Source: Brachynemurus nebulosus
Taxonomy: Eukaryota; Arthropoda; Insecta; Neuroptera; Myrmeleontidae
DNA length: 64,000 bases
Direction: 5' to 3'
Assembly: GCA_035578155.1 (NCBI GenBank)
Contig: JAPWDM010000003.1
Location: 25,052,416-25,116,415, forward strand
In this document: one piece after another, positions 1-12,304 of the stretch
Position numbering within the stretch: the stretch's first letter is position 1
Layout of the letters: each line of letters opens with the position of its first letter
Program-made: the position numbers and the translations under genes
Notes under the pieces: generated by a model
Databases searched by the model: none
Told to the model about the DNA's origin: nothing
The model's input: only the letters and a program-made list of their open reading frames with translations

Positions 1-101
1 TTTAATTTAACTGCGTTAACAATTAAAGTCATTCGCAGTATAATATTTAGATATACAGATACATTATGATATTACCGATAATAAAAATAATAATAAAATT
101 T

Positions 102-1760
102 TTTTTAGTCGAATTTTCTCCGAAAAATTAGACTTATACAGTCTATACGATAAGAGCTGCGAGAGGCGAGACCAGGGGCGCTATCCGATTTCGGACCCGT
201 AGAACACGATTATGTAAAAAAAAAGATGTCTGATATATATATATATATATTTTCCCGCAACCTTTTAATATGTGTAGGGCCCCCCTATGGAAGTTAAGAG
301 ATGAAATTTGGTAAGTGGGGCTTATTCCGATGCACAACAATACTATCAAAGTGGGGTCAAATTTTGGGCAAATTTGTTTTCGGACCCGACCTTTAAGGGG
401 GTGGTGGGGGGCGGAAAAGCAATAAAACTTTTCCAAACCGGTTTTAAATAATGTTTCGGTCAATTATCTACAACATATCCAAAATTCAGCTTCCTAGGAT
501 GATATGGTGGGAGTAGAGGGGGGAAAAACGATTTTCGCTGGATCTAACAGGCCCCCAGCCCCCCAGAATTAACGTAGAGGGTTGAAATTTGGTGTGTTGA
601 TAAAGTTCGTACCTAGGTTGTGCTTTTTGGAGGTTTTAATATTTTACCCCCACCCCCCTCATTTTTAAGCTACAATTTCATGCATTTTCGACGTTTTCGA
701 AGTTTGTACCACTCGCACAGGTCACCCAAATAAACCTAGAGGGCTGAAATTTTGTATTCGGATTGAGTTAGTATCAAGGGGGTGCCTTTTGGGGGTCTCG
801 ACTTTTAACCCCTACTCCCACCATTTTTATACCCAAAAGAACATAATTTTTCTTGTTTTTTAACAGTTTCGTTCGGGTCAAAATCTCCCCAAATAAACCT
901 AGAGGGCTGAAATTTGGTGTACAGGTTAAGCTAATAGCCAGACACTGTTTTTTGGAGGTTTCAACTTTTAACCCTTACCCCCACGATTTTTACGCCAATA
1001 TTTCCTTAATTTTTTTGCTTGTTTTCTAACATGTCTAGAGACTCCATAAGGAAACCTAGAGGGCTGAAATTTTGTACGTGTATTCAGTTAGTATCCAGCT
1101 AGTACCTTGTAGGGAGTCCGCATCACTTTTCCCCCCACTTCTCCCATTTTTACATCGGAATTGAATGCTATTGTTAAATGTGTTTTAAAAGCATTATGTT
1201 TATTCCAAATACAAGTAGGCGAATAGTAATTTTAAAAAATTTAAAAAAAAGTGAACTTACTTTTATGACAAATGAAATACATACATATTAAGTAATTTAA
1301 AAATGTTATTAAAGTCACTGTTTATTTATAAATTAGGAATTTTGGATTTTTAGTATTTATAAAATAGAAATTTTGAATTTTTTTGGAAAGAAAAAATATC
1401 TTTATAAAGGCCTTCCAGTTTACTATTTAAGGTCCTTTTTTAATTTTTAAAACTAAAACATAACGGCAATTAGCGGATAAACATGGGCAGGAATGTCCTC
1501 GTACGAATTGTGTTGGCTTTTTTTCTGCTACCTGTTTTCGGCACAAAATTGAAATTTACTGAGATACAGCCCTTACATACTTAAAACCTTTTTTTAAAGC
1601 CTCGATCAGCCGAACACTCATCACCAGTTTTGAAACCAACAAAATGACAATTCGGTTGTAGACTTTCAATCACATTTCGCTTGTAGACATTCAATACCGA
1701 AGATGAAGGGGAAAATTCGACTATCGTGATGGGGCCCCGCTGCTCACGGCGTTTTTTTTT
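102..1760 (+). repeat. Family A dispersed repeat, copy 1
   Basis: This is the first of four copies in the window (others at 4584-6045 inverted, 11898-12238 partial, 15520-17257). It starts with TTTTTAGTCGAATTTTC and ends in GAAAATTCGAC, then about 35 bp including GCTGCTCACGGCG and a T run. The two ends therefore share an inverted TAGTCGAATTTTC motif. The interior from about 545 to 1150 is built of four diverged direct units of about 165 bp, each with a 'GAGGGCTGAAATTT' core followed by a C-rich block (CCCCCACC). A short (TA)n lies at 232-251, where copy 4 has about 90 bp of TA. No coding potential is seen; the 106-codon minus frame at 143-463 is incidental. I do not recognise a named family. 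It is probably a non-autonomous element. Confidence 0.85.
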
Positions 1761-2294
1761 ATTTTGTAGAAAATGGTAAATAGAAATCGTAATAAAAACT
1801 CGCCTTGAAAAAATCAAACAAATATTTAAAACAAAATACTATTTCTTAAAGAAAGTATTAAAATTACGTGTAAATGCCGTCCTTATAAACTGATATATTC
1901 TGTCCATCTTGAGCTCTGTAGCCGATTTTGAGGAGCTGAATTCCCTCCAGACAAAAGCTCATAGCGAATACACACATTTTTAAAATATCCTTTTGAATTT
2001 CGTAACTCAATCATTACAAATAAAATCTAAATGACCTGTTTTTTCTCAATTTTCCAGCATCAGGTCTAGGGGTAATTCACTAGGGGGTGATTGTGTTGAC
2101 ATTTTGATGTAAAATATAGTAATTTTAACCGTCTTCAAAATAACGTTTCGATTTTAACAATAAAAAAATTTTAAAAATAGTTTAAGTTCTGGAAAGATTG
2201 TCAAAAAGGGACTGAAATATTTTTAGATATTGATATATACAAAAAAAATAATAATGTGTTAAATACTTGCTAAACTTATAGGTTTTATGGGTGG
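1761..2294. other. Unannotated AT-rich spacer with a shared segment
   Basis: No gene is seen. The part at about 2020-2110 (ATCTAAATGACCTG ... CTAGGGGGTGATTG) is a diverged match to about 35790-35870, inside the large palindrome at 35.4-36.9 kb, so it is probably a fragment of that family. Confidence 0.5.
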
Positions 2295-3391
2295 TTTTAG
2301 CGAATTTCCAGAATGGAATTTAGCTATTACAGCCACTCTCATGATTCGACTTGAGCCCGAGACTATAGCAGAAATTTGTTTTGAGGTCCCTAGAAACAGA
2401 AAATAATATTCACTAAAATTTATATACAGGATGGTCCAGAATTATGTACCGTAATTGCTGGAGCTGATAGTATGTTCAAAAATACTGGTACCTTTTCGTC
2501 TACACTTTTTTCCAAAACTCAATAATAAGGGAGATAAAGCAGAGGGGTGGAACGAAACTAACTTCTTCTTTTAAAAACAATTCTGGGCGCTTGTGATTAC
2601 TCGATTCATAATCTAGGGGTGCGTATGAACATTAAGATAATTAAATTTATGGTATCAATTATTCCATCACTTATGATTAGGGTATAATTTGGAAATATAT
2701 ACTTCTACTTTAAATTACTCGAAAACGATAATTTTTATCGAAATGTAACAAGTATATCTTTTTTGCGTGAAATTGTCTGAGGAATCATATTATCAAGGAT
2801 TTTGTTTAAATAATTGCAAGTTAAAAAAGAAAAGACGTGATAACTCACACCTACCACCCAAAACCACCCCTTATTCATGAGTGGTGGAATAAATGTTGAC
2901 ATAAATTTAATCCTTCTAACGCAAAATAAGTACCCCTAAAATATCAATCCGTTATTCAAAAGCGTTTGGAAAATATTTAAGAAATAATGGTTTTCGTTTC
3001 ACCCCTTTACAGAGTTGTATCTCCCTTATTATTGAGTTTTGAAAAAAAGTGTACATGAACAGGTAGCATTATTTTTGAACGTACTACCAGTTCTAGCAAT
3101 TACGGTACATAATTCTGGACCACCTTGTATTATATTTGTATTTAGTCCCACATCGTTCGACAAGTTCGTCAGTCAGCAATGTCGGACGCCTGGAACATGG
3201 TATTTTGGGAATTTTTAGTGAAAAAAATTAATTTTTTGCCAAAATTGTCTCAAGTTAAAAAATTTTTGCGACATTTATTTACACCATTAGAAAGAAGAGG
3301 AAAAATCACTTAGAAGGGTGAAAAATGACAGAAAAACGGATTTTTATAAATGGAAATTCGCTATGTTATGCAGGTGCTGCAACAGGGGTAT
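2295..3391 (-). repeat. Family B element, copy D, interrupted by a MITE
   Basis: This is the reverse-orientation copy of the family also found at 26799-27376, 54860-55382 and 59001-61796. Its 5' end (at the right here) reads ATACCCCTGTTGCAGC then ATAGCGAATTTCC; its 3' end (left) is the inverse, TTTAGCGAATTTCCAG. The family therefore has terminal or subterminal inverted repeats built on AGCGAATTTCC. In the other copies a (TA)n tract sits in the middle. Here a 701-bp MITE (2427-3127) has landed at that position. No protein is encoded. Confidence 0.8.
2427..3127. mobile_element. Foldback MITE with TA target duplication
   Basis: The element starts CAGGATGGTCCAGAATTATG and ends with the inverse (CATAATTCTGGACCACCTTG), flanked by TA on both sides. 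The inverted arms extend about 250-270 bp each; for example the sequence around 2590-2700 pairs with 2860-2990. The whole element could fold into one long hairpin with a short loop. TA duplication and CAGG ends fit a Tc1/mariner-type MITE. It is inserted in family B copy D and is therefore younger than it. Confidence 0.85.
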
Positions 3392-3510
3392 TTTATATTT
3401 TAAGTTTTCTTTTTTATATGTATTTATATTGTTTCATTTGCCAACCTTTGTAATGGCCACGGCCGAGTTAGAAATAAAATATATTATTATTATTATTATA
3501 TTATTACTAT
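3392..3510 (+). repeat. LINE-like 3' tail with (ATT)n
   Basis: The segment GTAATGGCCACGGCCGAG followed by TTAGAAATAAAATA and an (ATT)n run at about 3479-3500 resembles the 3' end of insect non-LTR retrotransposons, which often finish in short tandem repeats. No reverse transcriptase sequence is attached. The 67-codon frame here is incidental. Confidence 0.3.
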
Positions 3511-4094
3511 TTAATTTTTGAAGTCAATTTAAAAATAATTTATAATATTATTTGTTTTTCGCATAAATACCTGCAAGTGACATAATATTAAAGTAAGTAG
3601 CCGTACAACTGATTAAATTACTTTCGAGAATACAACAAAACTGAAAAATATTATCTAATTTAAAAGGCATTCTATAGTCAGTAAGTCCATCTTGTCTTCA
3701 CTTGCAATGAAAAATGTTATTCAGTTTGTTTCATCCTTCGTGAAAATCCTAGGAAAAACCGGATATCGTACTAGATGAGATTATAATATCGTTGCGTAAC
3801 ATCCGAACGCACATAAATCTTTCCCTAATGTTCATGTCAATGTAATAGCATCTCGAGCGCCCACACGCCACCAACGCACCGCACCATAACATTTTTATTA
3901 TAAGATAGAAGATGATGAAATTATAGTTGAGTTGTCTTTTCTTAGATAGTTGTACTTACTAAGTAGCGACACACGCAGTGTAATACAGAAGATTTATGTG
4001 TGTTGTCAAAGAGGAAATATCCAGTTTTAAAGATGTTACTATAAGGAAATTAAGTTTATAACAAGCTTTTTTATTTTCTCCAGTTTAAGTTGTA

Positions 4095-4097
<3 letters not shown>
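3511..4097. other. Spacer without recognisable gene
   Basis: AT-rich sequence with a slightly more complex, GC-richer patch at about 3690-3900. No open frame, RNA or repeat family was recognised. Confidence 0.4.

Positions 4098-4177
<80 letters not shown>
4098..4177. repeat. (TA)n microsatellite
   Basis: Uninterrupted TA dinucleotides for about 80 bp. Unlike most TA tracts here, it is not clearly inside a recognised element. Confidence 0.97.
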
Positions 4178-4180
<3 letters not shown>

Positions 4181-4583
4181 TAAGTGAAAACTTCCATTGA
4201 GAAAATAACTCGACGTGAGAGTGTAATGAAGTCTGTAGTATCGTCCCTCCAATTCAACAGTGAGATATTGTCAAAATAGCACTATTAAGAAAAACAGGAT
4301 TAAAGTTTTCGAGTTTTTTCAATTTATAACAACTTCTACTTAAATTAATTTTTAACTATTTTAACGCTTTTATAAAGACCAAAATTATATTTTCTACTGT
4401 CGTTACTAGTTTTAGGAACATAAATTCGAACCCTTGAGTAATTATAGCAATTTTATTGTAATTTTATTGTAAATATCCCAGTGTTACATTTTAAAAATTT
4501 ACAAAAAATATTAATTTATAAGGAAATATCCCAAGGTTCTGCTAACTTATATTAACAACTTCGATACAGAAATTTAAACAAAC

Positions 4584-6045
4584 AAAAAAAAAACGCCATA
4601 AGCAGCGGAGCCCCATTACGGAAATTGAATTTTTCCTTTCATCTTCGGTATTGAGTGTATACAAGCGAAATGTAATTGAAAGTCCACAAGCGATTTGTCA
4701 TGTTGGTGGTTTCAAAACTGATGATGAGTGTCCGGTTGATCGGGGCTTTAAAAAAAGGTTTTAAGTTTTTAAGAGCTGAATCTCAGTAAATTTCAAATTT
4801 GTGCCGATAGCAGTTAACAGGGAAAAAGCCAACACAATTCGTACCAGGGCATTTCTACCCATGCTTATCCGACAATTGCCTTTGTGTTTTACTTTTAAAT
4901 ATTAAAAAAGGAACCTAATAGTAAACTGGAAGGCTTTTATGAAGATATTTTTTCTTTCCAAAAAAATCCAAAATTTCTATTTTATAAATAATAAAAATCC
5001 AAAATTCCTGTTTTATAAATAAACAGTGACTTTAATAACATTTTTAAATTACTTAATATGTATGTATTTCATTTGCTAAAAAATTATATTCACTTTTTTA
5101 AAAATTTTTTAAAATTATTATTCGCCTACTTGTATTTAGAATAAAAATAATGCATTTAAAACACATTTAACAATAGCATTCAATTCCGATGTAAAAATGG
5201 GAGAAGTGGGGGGAAAAGTAATGTGGACTCCCTAAAACGTACTAGCTGGATGCTAACTGAATACACGTACAAAATTTCAGCCCTCTAGGTTTCCTTAGAG
5301 AGTCTCTAGACGTGTTAGAATACAAGCAAAAAAATTAAGGAAATATTAGCGTAAAAATCGTGGGGGTAAGGGTTAAAAGTTGAAACCTCCAAAAAACAGT
5401 GTCTGGCTATTAGCTTAACCTGTACACAAAATTTCAGCCCTCTAGGATTATTTGGGGAGATTTTGACCCGAAAGAAACTGTTAAAAAACAAGAAAAATTA
5501 TGTTCTTTTGGGTATAAAAATGGTGGGAGTAGGGGTTAAAAGTCGAGACCCCCAAAAGGCACCCCCTTGATACTAACTCAATCCGAATACAAAATTTCAG
5601 CCCTCTAGGTTTATTTGGATGACCTGTGCGAATGGTACAAAGTTCGAAAATGTCGAAAATGCATGAAATTGTAGCTTAAACATGAGGGGGTGGGGGTAAA
5701 ATATTAAAACCTCCAAAAAGCACAATCTAGGTACGAACTTTATCAACACACCAAATTTCAACCCTCTACGTTAATTCTGGGGGGCTGGGGGTGTGTTAGA
5801 TCCAGCGAAAATCGTTTCCCCCCCCCTCTACTCCCACCAAATCATCCTAGGAAGCTGAATTTTGGATATGTTGTAGATAATTGACCGGAACATTATTTCC
5901 AATCGGTTTGGAAAAGTTTTATGGCTTTTCCGCCCCCCACCACCTCCTTAAAGTTTGGGTCGGATCCAAAATTTGGCTAAAATTTGACCCCACTTTGATA
6001 ATATTGTTGTGCATCGGAATGAGCCGAAAAAATTCGACTAAAAAG
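4584..6045 (-). repeat. Family A repeat, copy 2 (inverted)
   Basis: Reverse-complement copy of 102-1760, so the two form a 6-kb inverted repeat with a loop of about 2.8 kb. It begins with an A run and CGCCATAAGCAGCGG and ends ATTCGACTAAAAAGTG. All four internal diverged subunits are present. Relative to copies 1 and 4 it lacks about 200 bp next to the terminal TAGTCGAATTTT motif, including the (TA)n tract and the GGGCGCTATC segment. It is non-coding. Confidence 0.85.
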
Positions 6046-6142
6046 TGTGAATTACATAGTATTCAATATTATAAATTGCAATAATATTATTAAAGTTGGC
6101 TAAATGTGGAGAAACCAAGTTGGCTGTCATTAAAACCTTCCT

Positions 6143-7500
6143 TCAGTATAAAAGAAGACGTTTCAATTCTGTACTACTTATACAAAGTTTTTCTATGACG
6201 GTTTCGCTTTCCACTTTGTTCAGGACATCCTTTTTTACTGCCATCATCATAAAAGCCTCCAAGCTTTCATTTATCATAGTGGAACGAAGACGGGTTTTAA
6301 TGATTTTAAGATTAGAAAAAACCCGTTCAGATAAAACTTGAGTAATAGGTATCGTCAGTAGGTGTTTGTAAACTTTGAAAAGTTCAGAGTATTGGAATGA
6401 GTACATACTGTAATCAATCAATACTTTGAAAATATATTTTTTGCACGATCGTGTATTTTCATGCATTTACCGATGCTGTTGACAATGCTGGTTAGTTACA
6501 TTTCCCGAACGTTTGTTTATATCCATGGAAACCAAAAAATAACAGTGCGGTAAGTGAAATAGATGCGTGGTAAGTAAATAGGAGTGTGGTAAGTGAAATT
6601 AGCTCAAAAATGATTGTATTTATTTATTTGTGTTGAAATTAAAAGTACAATTTGAACAATTAGGAAAATAAATCGATTAATATGAAAATTTTCACTTGTT
6701 TGCACATTATTATTATTATTGTTGGCATTAATCTTCTTATTTTATTGACATTTCAAAAGGTCGTACAATCATTAAAATTTTCTGCGGTTTTCATAATCTT
6801 CCTTTCATTTTAAGAGAATAAATTTGCAGCCAAAAATAAAATGCTTCAACAATTTCATTATTTTCACTAATATTATAGTTTAACAAACTATTTTCACGCC
6901 AGTGAAATATTACACTTAATTTTTTATTTACAAATATAGTTGTCGGTTGTCGTTGTCACTACAAAGATTCGTATTAGTTGTTAAAAATATTTATAATATT
7001 TATATTCATGGCATTCTATGTCATAACATAGAAATATAAATTTCACCTATATTATCGGAATTTTATTTTTTATTTAACATAATATTTTTATTTTTTGATT
7101 ATTTTAAATCGATCGTGCAAAAAATATTATACAATACACGATGCGTTAAGTGCATTTACTGATCTCGAAAATTGCAAAAACTCGACCCTACGAGTCTCGT
7201 TTTCGCAACATTTTCTCGATCAGTAAAAGCAACTTACCGAACTTATATTGTAAAATACTATTATACATGAATTGCACTCTTTTTACTATTACACTGGACA
7301 AGATTGTCTTCATCTTCACATTCTTTAAATATAACATCATAATAATGGTTTCTTAGTTTGTCTACGCCAACATCAAGATCAAGGTAATCTCGAACAACTG
7401 ACCGATTCGAAATCTTTGGCCACATCTGGGAAAAGGACAGATATTCTTCGGTTAACTTGCCTTTGTCAATTGAGGGAAAAAAAACTGAATGGTGACTCTG
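6143..7500 (-). pseudogene. hAT transposase relic, split by a family E repeat
   Basis: Reading leftwards, 7500-7267 encodes an open stretch containing DKGKLTEEYLSFSQMWPK and RSVVRDYLDLDVGVDKLRN. After the 0.83-kb family E insertion (6434-7266), 6433-6143 encodes a hAT C-terminal dimerisation domain: LLTIPITQVLSERVFSNLK, KTRLRSTMINESLEAFMMM and a final SSTELKRLLLY stop. The pattern 'LTIPxTQVxxERxFSxLKxIKxRLRSTM' is characteristic of hAT transposases and the ZMYM/ZBED-like proteins derived from them. The domain identity is secure. The assignment of the 7.3-7.5 kb part rests on position and an open frame. The N-terminal BED finger and catalytic core are missing, and no TIRs were found, so it is a dead fragment. 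Confidence 0.75.
6434..7266 (-). repeat. Family E repeat, copy 1
   Basis: About 830 bp, matching 32250-33085 in the opposite orientation and partially 27655-27925. One end carries a hairpin at about 7140-7235 (GATCTCGAAAATTGC pairs with the inverse of GATCGAGAAAATGTTGCG). An inverted GCACGATCG motif lies at about 6441 and about 7115. Inside, near 6545-6600, is a short tandem 'GTGGTAAGTGAAAT' repeat (three units). It separates two parts of a hAT transposase relic. It encodes no protein. Confidence 0.75.
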
Positions 7501-10500
7501 AATAAAAATACTAGAAAAGGCAACCCAAACAAATATTTTTAATGTAGTAATTTTTTACTGTAACGTTATAAAAATTATGTAACGTTTGGGGGCGAGGGCG
7601 CCGATCCTCTGTCAGGAGGAGGGCGCACCGGGATCCGTCCCGGTATCCCGGTGGGCCAGGCCGCGCCCGTATTTCAATCTTTTAGTCGTGATCTGCTTAT
7701 TCCGAAACAATCCGGACTAATTTTTTTTTAAATAATAAAATTTACCACAACAACAAGGAAATTACTCTATCGCCAAATCTTCTTTGCGACTTTACGTCTT
7801 CCTCAATTGAAAATAAAACACTGGAAAACAAAAACATGTCTACCATATCAGTTTAAAGTCATCTTCAATTTTGTAACGAACAAAGAGCAATTGAAAGAAG
7901 CAAAAATACAATTACGTCTAGGTGAATTTTTTGTTTTAAAAGGCATCTTAACATCATACATAAACATACTACTCGTTTGTTTTTATCCCAAAGGAATACT
8001 GTGTGTATAACAGTTAGATGTAGGTACTTGCATCTATTCGTATATAAATACTATATAAGAAATTGTAAGATTTAATATTTCATTTTTAATGCAATAGACA
8101 AGGAATGTATATGACAAGTAGGCATCCCTGTAGTAGCATGTTTCATAACAGCGAATTTCCAGTTACAGACATTACCACATTTTGAAGTTCTGTATTGCAT
8201 AAGTAGTGGTTAAAAATAATAAATGCTAAAAGGAATCTAATCTTCGCTTTAAGATCCCTTTCTAACGAGTTCCTCCATGATATTTTCCTCCGTGAGAAAA
8301 AAATATTTCCATTTCTCAATACAGAAAAGTATCTAAAAATTCAATTTTTTTTTTTTTTTGCTATTTATTAATTGACGTGTTGGAATATTTTACTCAGAGT
8401 TCCATAAATTGATTGTCGTGTAACAGTTACTTTTTCTAATTTCAATTATAAAACTGAGTGTTGTGACTAAAAAGGAAAAGAATTATGTTTGTCTGCTGTC
8501 TATTACAAATAAATTTGTGTCGGAAAATCTGTTTTTCTTTATCTGTATAATCGTTACCTTTGTACGTAAATATATAAAATATACTTGAAGAATTCTTAAG
8601 GAAAAAATTATAATTGTTGCTTAAACTTTAAATAAAAGGAAGGATTTTCTTGCTGCAGGAAAATTTTCCACTTATTAATTTTTATTTTACTGTTTTTTCT
8701 CTTCTTTTCTGTTTTTCCATGTTTTTTGCGTTAATGGTAACTTTTTAATTTATAATTTTTTATTTAAATTAAGAAAAATTATTTTTGTGTAAAACTTTTT
8801 TTTTGTTTATTAATTTGAATTATTTGAATGGAGGTAATAATGAATTTTTTAGTATTTGTCTTAAAGAATTATATACCTGTAAAATTTTCAAAAAAAAAAT
8901 TATTATTATTATTTTTATTTTATTTTTTTATTCTTTTAATAAAAGACTTGAATCATTCAAAAAAATATAATATTTATATCATTTTTTACATCGAAATAGA
9001 ATCTGCAAGTTATATCCAGTGAACATTTTTTTTATGTGATTTTTACTTCAAATACATACTGTAGAAGTCTAAAACCTTAAAAAATTACTTTCTTTTCAGT
9101 TTTAAAATATATTTTTAAAGACGTCAAATGAAACCTGAATAAGTACGACGTCAACAATTCCATAAAAAGTGTATTAGCTACCAAAACAGTGAGCATTTCA
9201 TCATAATTCTTCATAACTGTCATAGTGTTAATAAGCGCCAGTAGGAACTAAGAAAATAAGGATTTTTTTAAAATAATTATGGATGGATTCTTATTTTAGT
9301 TTGTGTTGTCTCCTCTGATTTATTTTATGGATACATGCGTTACTGTTGCAATGTTTAATCGTCAGTTAGTTTTGCATGAGGTAACTCTTTGGGAGTGTTT
9401 GAATTTCCTCCAGTCTTTCAAGTGTGGATCCAAAATTTCTAAATAAAATTACAGACAATAGCACTTGCTAATAATTTTAAACTAATATTATATCGCATCA
9501 ATAACTTAAGAGATTTAATAGTGAAACAAATTATCACATAGGTAATTGATCCTCATAGTAATACACCGGAAAAAAATATTGCCGAATATAATTATTATTA
9601 TTTTTATGATAAACCGTAAAAAATAAATATTTTGCAAATACAAAAAACCATTTTTAAAATTGAATACCATAAAGTAACGCTCAAATCTATCGAATATTTT
9701 GCAGTTTACTTCGAAAGCTCTGAAAAACACTAGCTATTGACTCCGGAACTCTGAATAATACTTGAAAAAATGCTCATATTAGCGAAAAGTGGCCAGGAAA
9801 ATATCTTCAGAGTTACTTTAAAAATTGAACATAAAGTATGTTTTGCCGCTCCAAGCGATTTTTGCGTACAGATGTGCAATAAAAATTACCACTTTATTTA
9901 GTTAGATGAACGGATTGACGTTGATTACTTAACTAAAAAAAAGCAAAATAACAAAAACAAACCTTAATTAAAAATCTTTACACATTTATCTTTCCACATA
10001 AGTAGTTAAAAATAATTCAACAGTACTTTAACAAAAACAATCATTTTTTTCTCAAAACACATTAATAGTGAAACCGAAAAAGAAAATAGAAAAAACTTAC
10101 TGCGAACATTCTCATTAATTATTTCGCACAAATAAACAAAAGGAATAACACGAAATTGATAAATGTGCATTAATTTTTCACAGAGACTCTATTTCACTGC
10201 ACACAGGGAAAAAAGTATAATAAACACAAAAAAATTCGTTGTTACACTAGAAGCATTATATTGATTCTAGTATATTTATTTTTAAAACAACTTCTATGTT
10301 TTATAGCGAAAAAAAGACTGCGTTATTTATTTTTCGCCACCGCGGAAATAAATAAATTTCTATTTTATTCGATAACAGATAGTCATTTGTCTTATTATTT
10401 TTGTTCAATATTGTTGGGATATGTATCCCGTATCCTATAGCTAAGTAATTAAAATATATAACGAAATATGAGATATGGACGATCTGGTTATAATATTTGT

Positions 10501-10965
10501 TTATGACCAAGGAAAACCTATTGTTTATTTATTGAAAGGTATTTTATTTAAACCTATGTATGTAGTAAATGTTTAAAATGACTCAGAATTGATTAGTACG
10601 TATTTCTTCATTACAAAAGGTTTTTATACACTACAAATTTAAATTTGTTAACGGTGTTACGCGCTAGAAATATAAGTATACAAAAAACCAAAAAATTATG
10701 AGTGTGATTAAGACGACACGAACCAAAATGCAGAAACAAAATAATAAATTATTTTTAAGTCGACTTCAAAATTAAATACCAGTAGGTTAGGACCAGAATC
10801 GCTAACTATAATTGCTTATTTCTAATTTTTAGTGAATAAAAATATTAATTAATATATAAAATGTGTATTTATTTTTATTAATGTTAAAGGAAAAATCCAT
10901 TAAATATGATTTTTTAACAGTCATATGTTACTGAATTTTTTTCACTATTATTACACGAGAGGTTT
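7501..10965. other. Long AT-rich stretch without recognised genes
   Basis: Only small items are visible. A GC-rich island at about 7580-7675 contains GGGCGCACCGGGATCC and its near palindrome ACCGGGATCCGTCCCGG; it looks like a scrap of a different element. A motif at 9662-9691 (GAATACCATAAAGTAACG) recurs at 20979, 21259 and 39431. A T run lies at 8345-8360. A possible short minus-strand exon is discussed in the findings (about 10100-10165). The open frames between 8785 and 10510 are low-complexity. Confidence 0.5.
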
Positions 10966-11153
10966 GTGTTTTTTCGAATAAATTTGGGTTCGTCTAACGA
11001 AAATTTGTTGCCTAGCAATTTAACGAGAAGAATTGTCAACTAACAAAAACGCGACAGCGGAGCTGAAGCGTTTTTGGGTTGACAATTCTTCGAGTTTAAT
11101 TGCTGTTAAGCAAGAAATTTGAGTTGTAGAAAACACAAATTTATTCAGAAAAA
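10966..11153. repeat. Hairpin-forming (foldback) sequence
   Basis: An imperfect palindrome. The inner arms GAAGAATTGTCAACTAAC and its inverse flank a small loop at about 11055-11070 (GACAGCGGAGCTGAA). Outer arms extend to AATAAATTTG on both sides. It is a probable small MITE, with no clear target duplication. Confidence 0.6.
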
Positions 11154-11897
11154 ATATAAAACTCAAGTGTAATACGGTAAGATAATTTAACGAATAAAAT
11201 AAATTAGTATAATTAATATTATAATTTAATATATTGTTACTATGGTTCTGAAGCCAGTAAATTTTTTTTATGTACGACTGAATCATAAAAGCCTATTTTA
11301 TTACATTGTTAAGAGATATAAAAAGTACTTATTACTTTTTGGCACTAGTTGCATAATGAAAAGCAAAAAGCACTAGTGCCATAAAGAATAGTCTACTTGA
11401 TAAATTTTAATTTCAATTTTACAATAAACAGAAAACACACTAACTTTATTTGTATACCATATTTACAAATGTTGGCATAATTCATATTAATTACACAATC
11501 TGAACTATTATTAATATTTATTCCAGGCAGCTTTTTCTCCTTTCTTTTTTAAATATTAATAAGTTTTGTTGAAAAATCGTTTAAAAATGCTCCAATATTT
11601 TATTAACTTTCGATGACAGATAATAACCAAAGCTTACTTTAAACACAATAAATTTGCCTATGTCAACTATATATAAAATATATTTTTTATTTACAATATA
11701 GACGTGAGATTTATAAATTCGATTTTTATCGATAACTAGGAATTTTAGCAGTCGTATTTTTTGTTATTAAGATTTTATGAAATCTTAATAACAACAAGTA
11801 AATCTAAGAATGAGTTGTAAGATGATAATAGTAACAGTGATTAATAATTTAGTATTAGTAACTAGTAATTTATATTTTAAAATTAGAATTATGATTA
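11154..11897. other. Spacer with two short palindromes
   Basis: No gene is seen. Small inverted repeats occur at about 11340-11382 (GGCACTAGT ... ACTAGTGCC) and about 11760-11797 (TTGTTATTAAGATTT ... AAATCTTAATAACAA). Confidence 0.45.
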
Positions 11898-11924
11898 CGG
11901 CGAGAGGCGAGAGTAGGGGCGCTA

Positions 11925-11999
<75 letters not shown>

Positions 12000-12238
12000 C
12001 CCGCTTCCTTTTAATATGTGTAGGGCCCCCCTATGAAAGTTAAGAGCTCAAATCTGGTAAATGGGGCTCATTCCGATGCACAACAATACTATCAAAGTGG
12101 GGTCAAATTTTGGGTAAATTTTGGATCCGATCCAACCTTTAAGAGGGTGGTGGGGGCGGAAAAGCAATAAAACTTTTCCAACCCGGTTGGAAATAATGTT
12201 TCGGTCAATTATCTACAACATATCCAAAATTCAGCTTC
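11898..12238 (+). repeat. Family A repeat, copy 3 (truncated)
   Basis: Only the segment from CGAGAGGCGAGAG through the (TA)n (11929-11996) to ATCCAAAATTCAGCTTC is present, corresponding to about 160-495 of copy 1. The subrepeat region and the T-rich end are absent. Confidence 0.85.
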
Positions 12239-12304
12239 AACATAGCTTACATAGGTAATATTTTGTACAATAAACAAGCAGTCTTATCTTTACGCGTAGT
12301 TCTT

